32,022 nt of DNA from Syncephalis plumigaleata (GCA_025201365.1 JAIXMF010000142.1:1-32022); one strand, 5' to 3'; numbered from the stretch's first letter, positions 1-9,992 are shown. Notes: generated by a model from the sequence alone, not told the origin. Numbers and translations are program-made.

Positions 1-31
1 TAGATAATAAGAAAGGAAAAACATTGTACAC

Positions 32-1999
32 CTAGAGTGTAAACGATGAAGGTGTGCCAGTTGCTATGGACGACGGCGACTGCCACTGTTGCATTGCCGC
101 CATGAATTGTTGTTCCGTGATGGGTGGACACGCTGGCTCTTGGTTGAATGAGGATGCAATGTGGCGTAATAATAATGAAGTATTATCTGCCGCGTTGTGA
201 GCATCGGCAGAATGGCCATCGTCCGATGTAGCAGCTACCGAGGACGGTGATGGTGATGTACCAGGAGTGGTTAAATGACCATCATCATCATTAGTAGTAG
301 CACTGTTAGTGATACTATTATCTGCAGTAGTAGTAGTAGTAACAGTAGTAACATTATGATGATTGCTGGTCATAATAGGGAATGGATAGGCACCCAAGGG
401 AGATAAGGGCGTGGTAGGAATCGAGGCAGCAGAATCATGAGGGAATTCCATGGGTGTTGACGCGTTATATAGCATTGGTGTTTGAATACCAACACCCGAT
501 GATGCTGATGCTGCTGCTGATGATGATGATGATAGTGGAAGTGGTGGTACCGCCAATGAACTAACTGGCCTTGCCGGTAGATTAGGTGTGACCACGGTGG
601 ATGATGGAGTCAAGCGTTGCTGTTGTTGCTGTTGGATCAGATGCTGTAGTAGTAGGGTGACACCAGTTGCATTGAACAAACGTGGTGATGGCAACGGTGT
701 TGCTACCGGTGTGGTTACCGATGACGGTGTCATCAGTGTCATTGGCGAGTGTGGCCAGCTGAGCGATGTTGGCGATTGAGCAGCTAGCAGTTCAGCCTGG
801 GCGGCCATCATCTGATTCATGGGACTGACCGGATTGACTGGCCAGATGGAGTCACTGGTAGGAATCCATAATGGTTGCGGCATTGGATGAGCCATGACTG
901 GTGCCGACATTGTAGTAGGCTTGCTTGACACCGGTGTAGAGGGTGTTGTTGGCCAGGAAGGCGTATCGCTGTTAGCGGGTGATGATTTTATCTGAGCAAT
1001 TGGTGTAGCACTTGATCGTTGCAATGAATTGGCAGCAGCAGCAGCAGCAGCATGTGTGGCTGATACATCGGTTGTTTGACCTGAATTGAATACAGACGTT
1101 GTAACAGCGATAGACGACGGTATGGACGATGAAGACGACACAATGCCACGCTGACTAGGACGACGATGCAACATACGATGATCGATTGTTACCACGGCGT
1201 AACTATGATCTGTGGCGATGGCCACTTTAACCAGACCGCCGCAATTGTAGCAATCGAGGAAGCGCCATGCAGGCATGGAGCGAGTTGCCGATGCACCATC
1301 CGAGCCACCGTGACAGTTGTTGCGTCGTTTGGCCGGATCGGTTCGTAGCGAGCAACGATAATGGAACGTCTGCGCAATCGTGTTGTCGGCATTGACGTAG
1401 GAGGCACCCGGTTGCCAGGCATAGCCGTCACCTTCACCGACTCGATGTACAACGGCATCCGCGATCACCCGAGGGGTGGCTCGACGTAATACGGGCTCCT
1501 GCATTAGTGACACCTTGAACAGCATGTGAAACGACGCCTCTTGTTCAAGGGGCGATGCTGGTCGACGCGATCGGTGCGACTGACGCTGATGGACGTCATC
1601 GTCACTGGGATGAAGTGGCGAGGCGGAACGACGTGCATCAAGCAACGAGGCACGCACGTAGCCCGCTACACCATCCAATGTTACCGGGATGCTTTCACGT
1701 GCTACCGAGCGCTCGGCCTTTTGTTGCGCGAATCGAAGTCGATTACGTTCACGACAACCGCCACATGATTTACGTATCATGGTACCTTTCATAAAGTGAT
1801 CAATGGGAAGTACCTTCATACAACGGTTACAGTAGCGTACAGCGCCATTAGTGCTACCGGTGGCACTGCTAGTAGTACCGTTACTACTATTGTCACTAGT
1901 GGTACCGCAAGAAGTCATGCTCATAGACGTGATAGGAGAGGAGAAGGATGATGTACTGGAGGAGATAGGCTCAGTGACAAGAGAAGAGGCGTTTACCAT
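32..1999 (-). CDS. Putative zinc-finger transcription factor with CxxC/CxxC motif and WRKY-GCM1/FLYWCH-like domain
   Basis: Single uninterrupted exon of 655 codons from the ATG at 1999. That ATG has A at -3 and follows an AT-rich leader. The frame stays open 54 codons further up to 2161, but that part is Leu/Ser-rich and looks like leader, so I chose 1999. Residues 57-60 (CNRC) and 79-82 (CGGC) form a CxxC...CxxC zinc-ribbon-like pair, followed by a basic RERNRLRF stretch. Around residues 210-280 is a second putative metal site: YRCS (C216), DCYNCGG (C250, C253), then the spaced His pair of DHRMLH (H274, H278). That C...C...HxxxH layout resembles the WRKY-GCM1/FLYWCH zinc-finger superfamily in fungal regulators. 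The rest is Ser/Thr/Pro/Gln-rich with poly-A, poly-Q and poly-S runs, as in activation regions. A nuclear DNA-binding regulator is inferred. Target sites are unknown. The exact domain family needs a profile search. Confidence 0.72.
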   Translation of the reverse strand: MVNASSLVTEPISSSTSSFSSPITSMSMTSCGTTSDNSSNGTTSSATGSTNGAVRYCNRCMKVLPIDHFMKGTMIRKSCGGCRERNRLRFAQQKAERSVARESIPVTLDGVAGYVRASLLDARRSASPLHPSDDDVHQRQSHRSRRPASPLEQEASFHMLFKVSLMQEPVLRRATPRVIADAVVHRVGEGDGYAWQPGASYVNADNTIAQTFHYRCSLRTDPAKRRNNCHGGSDGASATRSMPAWRFLDCYNCGGLVKVAIATDHSYAVVTIDHRMLHRRPSQRGIVSSSSSIPSSIAVTTSVFNSGQTTDVSATHAAAAAAANSLQRSSATPIAQIKSSPANSDTPSWPTTPSTPVSSKPTTMSAPVMAHPMPQPLWIPTSDSIWPVNPVSPMNQMMAAQAELLAAQSPTSLSWPHSPMTLMTPSSVTTPVATPLPSPRLFNATGVTLLLQHLIQQQQQQRLTPSSTVVTPNLPARPVSSLAVPPLPLSSSSSAAASASSGVGIQTPMLYNASTPMEFPHDSAASIPTTPLSPLGAYPFPIMTSNHHNVTTVTTTTTADNSITNSATTNDDDGHLTTPGTSPSPSSVAATSDDGHSADAHNAADNTSLLLRHIASSFNQEPACPPITEQQFMAAMQQWQSPSSIATGTPSSFTL

Positions 2000-2293
2000 A
2001 TTTATAATTATTAGTATTCTCGATGGTAATACTAATAATACTGATAATGGCGATAACGATAGTGGTAATGACGATAATGACTGTAATAATAAAACCAATG
2101 ATGCAATATGCGACTTAACAAAAAGGCGAGATTTCTTCAAACGAAAACTGGATAATATCAAAGAAGAGGCGATCTTTTATAGCGCTTATTCTTGAACTAC
2201 CGTAGTAAAAAAGGGGATGCTAACACAAAACAACAACGTAGCTAACTATCATCAACTAGACGAGATAATGTCTCTCTTGTGAACAGTATCAAA

Positions 2294-2338
2294 ATCAAAT
2301 CAACTGAGATCAAATCAACTGAGATCAAATCAAATGAG
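2294..2338 (+). repeat. Three tandem copies of a 15-bp unit
   Basis: The unit ATCAAATCAACTGAG occurs twice exactly (2294-2308, 2309-2323) and a third time with one change (2324-2338). A decayed fourth copy may follow. It lies about 300 bp upstream of the start of the minus-strand zinc-finger gene. Confidence 0.85.
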
Positions 2339-4465
2339 ATCAAACAAATGATGCGGCAACAAGTGTAGTCGTCGAGGGTTCGGCGTAACGTCGACTACAA
2401 GAGTAAAACCAATATGAAAAAAGCACGGCAATAATACCGTTATCGTAACCAAAGACCAAAAATAAGCGTTAGAAAGAGCAAGAAAAAGAGCAAGAAGCGT
2501 AGGAGTAAGAGTGTGAGAGAGAGAGTAAGCGAAAGAGTAAGAGAAAGAAGAGTAAGAAAGAAAGAGAGGTGAGGCGTGAAAAAAAAGGCAAAGGATAGAA
2601 GATGATTGCAACAACGACGCACAGTCCACTACTTGTACATTTGGGGGGGCCGATCGAACAGGGCAGCAGCCTCGCTTTTATGTTGTTCTCGGTGTCTTGC
2701 CTGTTTCGTTAGTCATCGGTATTGTGTAGACTACGCACTCCTCAGTCGAGCTCGTCTTCTCTGTCCGACGGGATTTAGTAGTAGTAGTAGTACGTAGAAA
2801 GCTTGTTCTCTACCATTACCATTGATATCCTTTGTGTTCACCGTTATAGGATAAGAGAAAGTAAAGGAAGAGGAGGGAATCATCGTCCTATTCGTCATGG
2901 CTCAAGGTGAACCATCCTATTCCTAAATAGATGTAGTGCGGCATTGGTAGTCAATAGATGGGGCAAGATCTCCCTCATTCACTCTTCCTTCCTTCAAGGG
3001 TTGCCACATCGGATGACATCTAAGAGACGATAATAACGGACTGGCGCGGACCGACTGGGGACACACACGCACACACACGCACGCACGCATGATGATAATG
3101 TCTAAGGCACAGTCAAGCATAAGCTAAAGGGAGAGAAAGTGTATTTTCCTCCTCGTAGCATGTGAAGTTCATGGCTGTTGTTGTACACTCTTTTTTGATA
3201 TCGGGCCTCATCATTACTCTGTTATGGTTATTACGCGTGAGTGTGAATGCGGTTTATTACTATTACTGCTACTATTATTGTTGTAACGATGGTTGTTTAC
3301 GGCTTCCATAGTAGTCATTCCCCCGAGAAAGAGCGAGAGCAAGAGAGCGAAAGAGCGTCCAACAAGTAGGCTTTTCTCGGACGAAAACGACGAGCTACGC
3401 GTATTTCCTTTTGTGTCCAGCCACACGCGCACCTTTTTGGCCATCCTGTCCTTCCCCCCTCATTCATTCCGCACTAAAATATCGCACTATAACTCGTGGC
3501 CATGGTCATTTGCGGTATAAGCCGATGACGAGCTTATCACGTGTTAGCCACGGCTTTTTATCTCCTCTTTCTTCTTTAATTGATTCAATATCCGCCGAGC
3601 TACTATCTCGCTCACACCCTCATTATGTGCTTTGCTTTGGGGTGCATGTTTTTTTTCTCTTCGACATTATCCTCGGCTATTAGGGCGAAATAAGAATAAA
3701 CCGTATCCCTATGTATTAGAGTTGACTTTGAAAGGAGAGGAGAGGAGAGATGAGGAGAGAGCTACCACATGCTAGTATAATCAAATGATAGTTTAGGCTA
3801 ACAGGCTTGATATCTTGATGGTGTAGTATGATGATAGTTTATCGTAAATCGTGAAACATCTCCACACACGCACACGCACGCACAAATGGCATATGCTTTG
3901 CATCAAAAGATAATAGTCCAACCATCTAATCAACCAATGAGACAATGAGCCAATGGACCAATCAGTCATCTCCATATACGATATCTATGTGGGGAGCATA
4001 CGTACGTGTGTTCCTGTACATACTTGAGTATTGTATGTATGTTCTGTATGTACGTTCTGTGTGTATGTATGTATGTAACGAACCAGTACAAGTGTGACGG
4101 CTAGTTACTAGCTATGAATTACTTCAAGTGGTAATGGCGCCTTGATTAGATGGTAGAATAATGGTGTTACGCTTTCTTCTATCTTTCCTTCTATCTCTAC
4201 GTTCAAAGTTCTTTGTTTCTCTCGAGGCATTATCGTACAACTGCCAATGCATTGGTGGCACCAATTAAAAAAACCATTTCTCTATGTATGATACTACTAA
4301 TTGATCAAGTTTAATGGCTAAGAATGGTTATTTGACCGGTGTAACCACTTGAATATCAGAGATAGGAATAGTAACACTACTCGTTGTTGCTTGATGCATC
4401 TATCTCATCATCGATGCATAATACATGTTGGCTTGAGCATGACTGGCTATGTTCTTCATGTTGTT

Positions 4466-4516
4466 CACAATTGATTATCACAATTGATTATCACAATTGT
4501 TTGTTTGTTTGTTTGT
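4466..4516 (+). repeat. Tandem 13-mer followed by TTTG run
   Basis: CACAATTGATTAT is present twice exactly (4466-4478, 4479-4491) plus a partial third copy to 4499, followed directly by repeated TTTG. The CACAATTG core is near-palindromic. This is probably minisatellite slippage. Confidence 0.8.
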
Positions 4517-5935
4517 TGCGGTTGTTGTTGCAATGAAAGGCGTGTTTAACATGAACAAATTATTATTTAACTGGAATATTCACCGATTCCATTTGAAACG
4601 TCTTGTTCTTTGTTCTTTATTCAAAAAAAGTAATAGCAACAGTCTATGCAATGCTGCTATCGGGTAATAGTTGCAAACAAGACAATCGAATGCAGACATG
4701 CATGTACAAGTCATACCAGGATGTCTATACACTAATGCATGATTAGTAAAACCGCCAATTGCCACCCTGTTAACTGGTAGTTCTGATTGTTCTCCTCTAC
4801 CATACACGTAGGCCTTATCCTGTACAAATGGTCATACAAAGTAAGTCTTTGCGTTGACTATTCGTGTGGAGATGGTGGCATCTGGACGCGGTCTACCATC
4901 GCTATTGCTCACTTATTACACTTGTACTTGTACTTGTACTCATTGAACAGGCAATTACTAAGGGAATAACATCCTTTTACTATTACGATAAAGATAAGAC
5001 TTGGCCAAGTAAGACAAACACGGAATTATGTTTATACACGGCAGTGTAGAAGCCGTTGGCATTTTTACTATTCTACTTGTATTCTTTCTATTTAATTGTT
5101 TTACAATTATGTCATAAAGTAAGAGAGTAAGGAAGAGGCTAAGGAAGGAAGGAAGGTTGACTTTTTATTCTTCAACAAAACAGGTTTATCGTATATCGTA
5201 TAAGTTCTCTCTCTTTAGTTCACACATACAGATGTAACTACAGTTATCTACGAGTGTACAATTCGTAAATCATTCCTTAGCATCTGTCGCAAATCAATTG
5301 CAATCAATATCGTGCTATATCTCATGTCGTGTCATGCCATGCCATGCCACAACATACCACGTTGCCATTGTTTTTTGTTCTTTTTTTTGCGATACATCTT
5401 CCAATTCAGTTGTATCCATTTCGGTATTGCCCCCACCAAGATTAACACCCTCCATGAAAATGTTCCCTACATAATTCAATAATGGATGCTTGGTCACTGC
5501 CTTAATTGTACTAATGGCCTAGTTGAGCGGTTCGTGACACCGTCTTATCGTCGTTTCTATTCATTTCGGCATGCTTCTACGAGAAATGACGTGGACCGGA
5601 GTGTCATCATCCGCACGCTTGCTATTGCTCAATTGACCTGTTCACACCATCTACAAACTGGAAATTCATGCTTTATAGAAAGAGAAAGCAATGAGGTCCT
5701 CCTGTCGGCAAAATAACTTATTTAGTCATGTTATCGCATGAACATGAAGGCATATTAGACACGGATTAGGTTAATAAAGTTTATTTTGGATATCACGCAA
5801 TCAGTAATTGAAAATAAACAGTAAACGCATAAGATGGTCGCTGATGTGATAAAAATAAGTGGCATGATAGAATTTCTTTTTTATTCTGAATTCAATTGCC
5901 ACATTGGCTAGCTCAAGCTTATACATGTGAGATGG

Positions 5936-6110
5936 AATTTTCATCAAATAAATTCTCTAGAAAATTACTTTAATATTCATAATATTATACATGAATATAT
6001 ATTTTGCTTTTACCCTTTTCTCTTTATTAATATCGAACTAAATAAAGTAACTTGGGATTTTCCTCCTATAAATAGTGCCTAATGTGAGCATGTATATTTC
6101 TCGCTTATCC
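5936..6110 (+). repeat. Left inverted terminal repeat of the DIRS element
   Basis: Bases 5981-6110 are the exact reverse complement of 9993-10122 (130/130 by eye). The outer 45 bases differ from the right repeat: this end begins AATTTTCATC and includes TTCTCTAGAAAATT, which the right end lacks. Weaker similarity continues to about 6128 (CGCGGTCA is also found inside the right repeat). Unequal outer edges are normal for DIRS elements, whose missing ends are templated from the internal complementary region. Confidence 0.92.
6067..6074 (+). promoter_or_regulatory. TATA-like box for the DIRS sense transcript
   Basis: TATAAATA lies inside the left terminal repeat, 126 bp before the Gag-like ATG. 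Because the repeat is inverted, the same box faces inward on the minus strand at 10029-10036. Assignment is by sequence resemblance and position only. Confidence 0.5.
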
Positions 6111-6199
6111 TTTTCTCTTTCGCGGTCATCACCGCAAAGTTCTAGTTAAAGCGTTCTATTATCATTATATTTTATATAGCGTTATTTACAACATTTGCA

Positions 6200-7030
6200 A
6201 TGGAACAAAATCAAGGTTTCAACCCACAGGAGATGATGGCGATGTGGCAGCAAATGCAAGAAGCTATGCAGCAGTTCAAACAGATGCAAGAAACTCTGCA
6301 GGTTCAACTCCCGACCAGGCAGAAGGACACCTGGATTCCGGACGAAAACTTTGTTAACCACGTCAGTTCATGGTCAGCAAGGCTGGATAACTTTAGCTTA
6401 TCTGAGAAAGACAAGAAGGCAATAGTCGATGCCTACGCTCCAATAGAAGGTATTGACTATACGCCAGTCAGTAGCTATGAATCGAGCTCAAAACTTAACA
6501 AGTATCAGAAGGCATACGACAGCCGATTCAAGCAAATAGCATATTTATTAACAGGCGTTGTACGCCCGCTAGATGTTATCCTACAACAAGCAATCCTACA
6601 AGCAGACCAGGAAGCTGATCGCCAGTTTGTAGTAGCTCTAGACGATATTAGATCGTTGCTGTTAAACACGATTCACACTGTGAAATCGTTTAGAATGGAT
6701 ATGGTCCTCAAGTCAATGGACAGTGACTTCACACTCATTCAGAAAGAAGAGCAACCAAAGGAAGACCTTGCAATTATCCAACAAGCTTTCATTGAGCAAA
6801 GCAACCAAAAGAAGGCCATACTGGAACACAAAAAAGCCCAGCAGTTTTTTCGAGCGGACCCGCCACGAAACGCTGGCGGGCAGGATCAATCCAATTGGCA
6901 CAACAGGAACTCTTACCAGAAGCGCCCATTCAACCAAGCCAACAACAACAGAAGAGGAGGCAGAGTCAAGCCCCAATTCAACAGAGGCAACCACCACCAC
7001 AACAACAACAACAACAACAACCAACAGTAG
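6200..7030 (+). CDS. DIRS Gag-like protein (ORF1)
   Basis: 276 aa from an ATG at 6200, the first ATG after the left terminal repeat. Residues about 5-35 are Met/Gln-rich and probably coiled coil (the QQM pattern repeats). The middle (about 45-190) is mixed helical sequence. The last 60 residues are basic and rich in Asn, His, Arg and Gly (RRGGR, NNRRGG, an N/H run), which suits nucleic-acid binding. No CCHC zinc knuckle is present. Its position ahead of RT and its composition fit a Gag-like nucleocapsid role. The 3' end overlaps the RT frame by up to 235 bp (6796-7030), in a different phase. Short CAA repeats at its 3' end code for Asn here, Gln in the RT frame and Thr in the third frame. Confidence 0.82.
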   Translation: MEQNQGFNPQEMMAMWQQMQEAMQQFKQMQETLQVQLPTRQKDTWIPDENFVNHVSSWSARLDNFSLSEKDKKAIVDAYAPIEGIDYTPVSSYESSSKLNKYQKAYDSRFKQIAYLLTGVVRPLDVILQQAILQADQEADRQFVVALDDIRSLLLNTIHTVKSFRMDMVLKSMDSDFTLIQKEEQPKEDLAIIQQAFIEQSNQKKAILEHKKAQQFFRADPPRNAGGQDQSNWHNRNSYQKRPFNQANNNRRGGRVKPQFNRGNHHHNNNNNNNQQ

Positions 7031-8931
7031 GAGGCAGATTCCAGCGCTTCCATCTAGCCTGGGCTCGATTGACAGACAGCAAGTGGGTACATGCCGTCGT
7101 CAAAGAAGGTTTCCGGATACATTTCAGCAAGTGGCCACCAATCTCAAACAAAGTGCGACCGACGATCCCGCTCAACCAGGAACAGCGCGTATTACTGAGG
7201 CAAGAGATCAACAGTCTATTGGCCAAACGAGCAATAGAGCCTGCCACGAATACGCCAGGTTACATGAGTCCCATGTTTGTCATCCCGAAGTGGAACGGAG
7301 GCTATCGACCAGTGTTCAATCTGAAGGCACTGAATCAGCACGTTATATCCCCTCACTTCAAGATGGAGACAATCCAACAGGTCACCCAGCTAGTAAGGAA
7401 AAACGACTACCTCACGTCCATAGACATTACCGACGCCTTCCTACACATTTTGGTACATCGCAGCTCAAGAAAGTACCTCCGTTTCAATTGGGAAGGAGAA
7501 ACATTCCAATTTCGCACCACACCCTTCGGCCTGTCAGTAGTCCCGTGGGTTTTTACACGTTTAACAAAGCCCGTATTAGCATGGGCAAGGTCAATAGGCA
7601 TTCGAATTTCAGCATACCTAGACGATTGGATCATCATCGCCAGCTCAAAGCAGGAATCGAAATGTCACACAAACACAATAATGGCCAAACTAGCAGAACT
7701 AGGTTGGCTGTGGAATCCCAAGAAGTCACAGCTCACTCCAACGCAGTCTCTAGTTCACCTAGGCTTCAAGATAGAAACGAAGACGATGACCATCAAGCTT
7801 CCCACCAAGAAGATCCGCGACATACGCAAATCGATCAAAGCAGTGCTCAACAGCAATACGACAACACCTCGAATGATCCACAGTCTCACAATGAGAATCA
7901 AGGCAGCGACGATCGCAATATTTCCTGTGAACTTGTACACCCAAGCATTGATGTTCTTCAAGAATTCCCATGTGAAGAACAACAAGAACTGGGACAGCAA
8001 ACAGACGCTACCAGCAGATTGCAAGCGAGAACTGAGATGGTGGTCCACCAACCTATCCAAGTGGAACGGCAGATCACTAATAACACGTCCACCAACATCA
8101 TCAATCTATGTGGATGCCAGCGACAAGGGATGGGGTGGAGTTTACAAGAACAACATGATACAAGGTCTATGGTCACACGAAGAAGCGAAGCAATCAATCA
8201 ATTGGAGAGAGCTGAAAGCAATCGAATTGATGATCAAATCATTACCGCAACTATCGAATACGACGATTCTGATACGCACAGACAACACGACGGCGAAGTC
8301 ATACATCAACAAGCAGGGAGGAACGAGATCTCGTCAACTCAGCTCACTAGCAACGCAGATATGGGAGATGTGTCTCAAGAGGAACATTCAGATTCGAGCC
8401 AAACACATTCCAGGCTCTCAGAATACCGAAGCAGACTACGCATCGCGCAAGTTCTACCTCAAGAACTTATGGCAAATACATCCACGCACATTTGCACAGA
8501 TACAACGCAGGTACGGTCAACACGACGTAGATCTATTCGCCGATCGAACGTCTCATCTACTACCAACGTATGTAGCGTGGAAGCCAGACCCTCACGCGAT
8601 AGCCACAGATGCACTATCAATCAGCTGGAGACAATTCAGCCATCCTTACCTGAATCCGCCGTGGAACTTGATATCCAAATGTGTGAACAAGATACAACAG
8701 GAGAAGATAGCACAAGCAACGATAGTGACGCCATTCTGGCCGTCAGCAATGTGGTTCCCCATACTGAGCAACTTAGCCACAGCTCCCCCAATAATACTCG
8801 ACCCACAACACCACGCGCAAACTACCTCCCCTTCCGCCAGTTGGCCATGGACAAATCACAAGTGGAGAATATCCGTGTGGAGTGTCTCAAGCGAAAATAT
8901 GAGGAGCCAGGATATTCGGACAAGGCAGTGA
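6796..8931 (+). CDS. DIRS reverse transcriptase-RNase H-methyltransferase-like polyprotein (ORF2), no AUG start
   Basis: The frame is open from just after a TGA at 6793 to the stop at 8931. No ATG occurs before about 7263, which is already inside the RT domain, so the 5' boundary given is only the open limit. Reading from 6895 for numbering: an N-terminal Q-rich linker, then RT with SIDITDAFLHI (about residue 175), the TTPFGL motif and the catalytic YLDDW (about 239-243). RNase H has YVDASDKGWGG (about 404), a downstream Glu in WRELKAIEL, RTDNTTAKSYI and a final Asp in EADYAS. A DIRS-type DAM-like methyltransferase region follows, with DVDLFADR and the LNPPW motif (about 586). All expected catalytic residues are visible. 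Translation probably needs a ribosomal frameshift from Gag or non-AUG/internal initiation. The 3' end overlaps the recombinase by 85 bp. Confidence 0.88.
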   Translation, partial: AKQPKEGHTGTQKSPAVFSSGPATKRWRAGSIQLAQQELLPEAPIQPSQQQQKRRQSQAPIQQRQPPPQQQQQQQPTVGGRFQRFHLAWARLTDSKWVHAVVKEGFRIHFSKWPPISNKVRPTIPLNQEQRVLLRQEINSLLAKRAIEPATNTPGYMSPMFVIPKWNGGYRPVFNLKALNQHVISPHFKMETIQQVTQLVRKNDYLTSIDITDAFLHILVHRSSRKYLRFNWEGETFQFRTTPFGLSVVPWVFTRLTKPVLAWARSIGIRISAYLDDWIIIASSKQESKCHTNTIMAKLAELGWLWNPKKSQLTPTQSLVHLGFKIETKTMTIKLPTKKIRDIRKSIKAVLNSNTTTPRMIHSLTMRIKAATIAIFPVNLYTQALMFFKNSHVKNNKNWDSKQTLPADCKRELRWWSTNLSKWNGRSLITRPPTSSIYVDASDKGWGGVYKNNMIQGLWSHEEAKQSINWRELKAIELMIKSLPQLSNTTILIRTDNTTAKSYINKQGGTRSRQLSSLATQIWEMCLKRNIQIRAKHIPGSQNTEADYASRKFYLKNLWQIHPRTFAQIQRRYGQHDVDLFADRTSHLLPTYVAWKPDPHAIATDALSISWRQFSHPYLNPPWNLISKCVNKIQQEKIAQATIVTPFWPSAMWFPILSNLATAPPIILDPQHHAQTTSPSASWPWTNHKWRISVWSVSSENMRSQDIRTRQ

Positions 8932-9839
8932 AAGTTCTAGCAGAAGTAAAGCACAAAACGTACATCAGAGGTCAACAATTATTCATTTCATGGGCAATCC
9001 AAAGGGATATCAATATCAGCAAATTTACATCAGCAGATTTGGTTAATTTCATAGCAGATGCACATGAAGCAGGCTACAGCAAAGCAACTCTACAAACTTA
9101 TAGAGCAGCAATTGTCAAGCTACACACACGCCCTGAATCAATCAAAACCAATCCTGACATACAAGCACTGATAAGGAACTTCAAATACATCCCACGTCCA
9201 CTGAATAAATCAAAAGTTGATATTACGCCCACATTACGTCACTTATACGCCATACCGACGTCACCAGCAGCTGATTTTGATCAACTACGACGAAAAACGG
9301 CTTACTTACTGGCAATGTCAGCACTATTGAGACCCTCTGATATCAATAGAATTTGCAGATCACAATCAAAAACAACTGACGAAGGCCTACAGCTATACAT
9401 CATTAATCCGAAAGAAAAGCGAAAGAAGGAGTCGATTACTAAACCAATCATTATTCCACCTAACAGCAACATCCCACAGCTATGCCCCGTACAAGCATAC
9501 GAAACACTATTACAACACCCACAATATATCGTCAGAAACAACTACCTATTCACTAAGTTAGGCAAGCCTCACAATAAAGTCGCCGATAACACCATTGCTT
9601 CTTGGTTGTCAAAGTTGACAGCGCTCTCAACAGACATTCGCCCAACTCCTCGTGTCAGATCAATCGCTTCAGATTTAGCACTTGAAAGAGGTGTACCACA
9701 CGATGACATCATTACACTAGGCAATTGGGCAGATGCACGCACATTCGAAAAACATTACAGACGCCAGCGTTTATTAAGAAGTAATGTTACAGAAAAAGTG
9801 TTAGATTTAAGTCCAGTACACTTTGCGTCAGCTGAATAA
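8847..9839 (+). CDS. DIRS tyrosine recombinase (ORF3)
   Basis: 330 aa from the ATG at 8847, chosen because recognisable recombinase sequence begins there; the same frame stays open upstream through the whole RT region. Residues about 20-110 look like the core-binding SAM-like domain (TYIRGQQLF, SKATLQTYRAAI). The catalytic domain has the first Arg in LLRPSDINRI (R162), the second Arg in RVRSIAS (R271), the Trp in GNWADARTF (W294) and the nucleophile Tyr in KHYRR (Y304). Where tyrosine recombinases usually have His in the HxxR motif, this copy has Pro (P268). The expected job is integrating the circular DNA intermediate and resolving it at AA-flanked ends. The stop at 9837-9839 abuts the internal complementary region. 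Confidence 0.9.
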   Translation: MDKSQVENIRVECLKRKYEEPGYSDKAVKVLAEVKHKTYIRGQQLFISWAIQRDINISKFTSADLVNFIADAHEAGYSKATLQTYRAAIVKLHTRPESIKTNPDIQALIRNFKYIPRPLNKSKVDITPTLRHLYAIPTSPAADFDQLRRKTAYLLAMSALLRPSDINRICRSQSKTTDEGLQLYIINPKEKRKKESITKPIIIPPNSNIPQLCPVQAYETLLQHPQYIVRNNYLFTKLGKPHNKVADNTIASWLSKLTALSTDIRPTPRVRSIASDLALERGVPHDDIITLGNWADARTFEKHYRRQRLLRSNVTEKVLDLSPVHFASAE

Positions 9840-9950
9840 GCAAAATATATATTCATGTATAATATTATGAATATTAAAGTAATTTTCTAGAGAATTTATT
9901 TGATGAAAATTACACTTTAATATGAAGAATATTATACATGAATATATATT
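9840..9950 (+). repeat. Internal complementary region (ICR) of the DIRS element
   Basis: Bases 9840-9910 are the exact reverse complement of the left end (5937-6007). Bases 9910-9950 are the exact reverse complement of the right end (10100-10140). The two outer edges are thus joined head to tail as they would be in the circular intermediate. This is the diagnostic DIRS feature and is thought to template restoration of both ends during replication. Confidence 0.92.
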
Positions 9951-9992
9951 ACCCACCACACCCTCCGCAAGCATGAATTGACCGCGAAGAAC

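Larger units (their letters stand above)
2000..5935. other. Gene-poor intergenic region with many simple repeats
   Basis: I see no convincing gene in this stretch of almost 4 kb. Open frames are at most about 114 codons, show no family motif, and often overlap purine-rich or CT-rich low-complexity DNA. It presumably holds the long upstream region of the zinc-finger gene on the minus strand, including a GA-rich block at about 2455-2595 that reads CT-rich on that strand. Simple repeats include a CA/CG-rich run at about 3061-3090, GTAT-type repeats at about 4000-4080 and GGAA repeats at about 5140-5157. No tRNA-like fold was recognised. Confidence 0.6.

Noticed and set aside
2000-2161. 54-codon N-terminal extension of the zinc-finger gene
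   Set aside because: Leu/Ser-rich with no domain, upstream of a well-placed ATG at 1999; treated as 5' leader.
1851-2195. 114-codon plus-strand frame
   Set aside because: Antisense shadow of the Ser/Thr-rich start of the zinc-finger gene; Asp/Asn-rich repeats and no motif.
2360-2400. GGTTCG-containing segment considered as a tRNA T-arm
   Set aside because: No matching acceptor, D or anticodon arms could be folded around it.
2294-4516. Tandem repeats considered as a CRISPR-like array
   Set aside because: Units are directly adjacent with no unique spacers, in a eukaryotic context; simple minisatellites.
5486-5716. 76-codon plus-strand frame just left of the DIRS element
   Set aside because: No family resemblance, no splice partner, and such lengths are expected by chance in nearly 4 kb of noncoding DNA.
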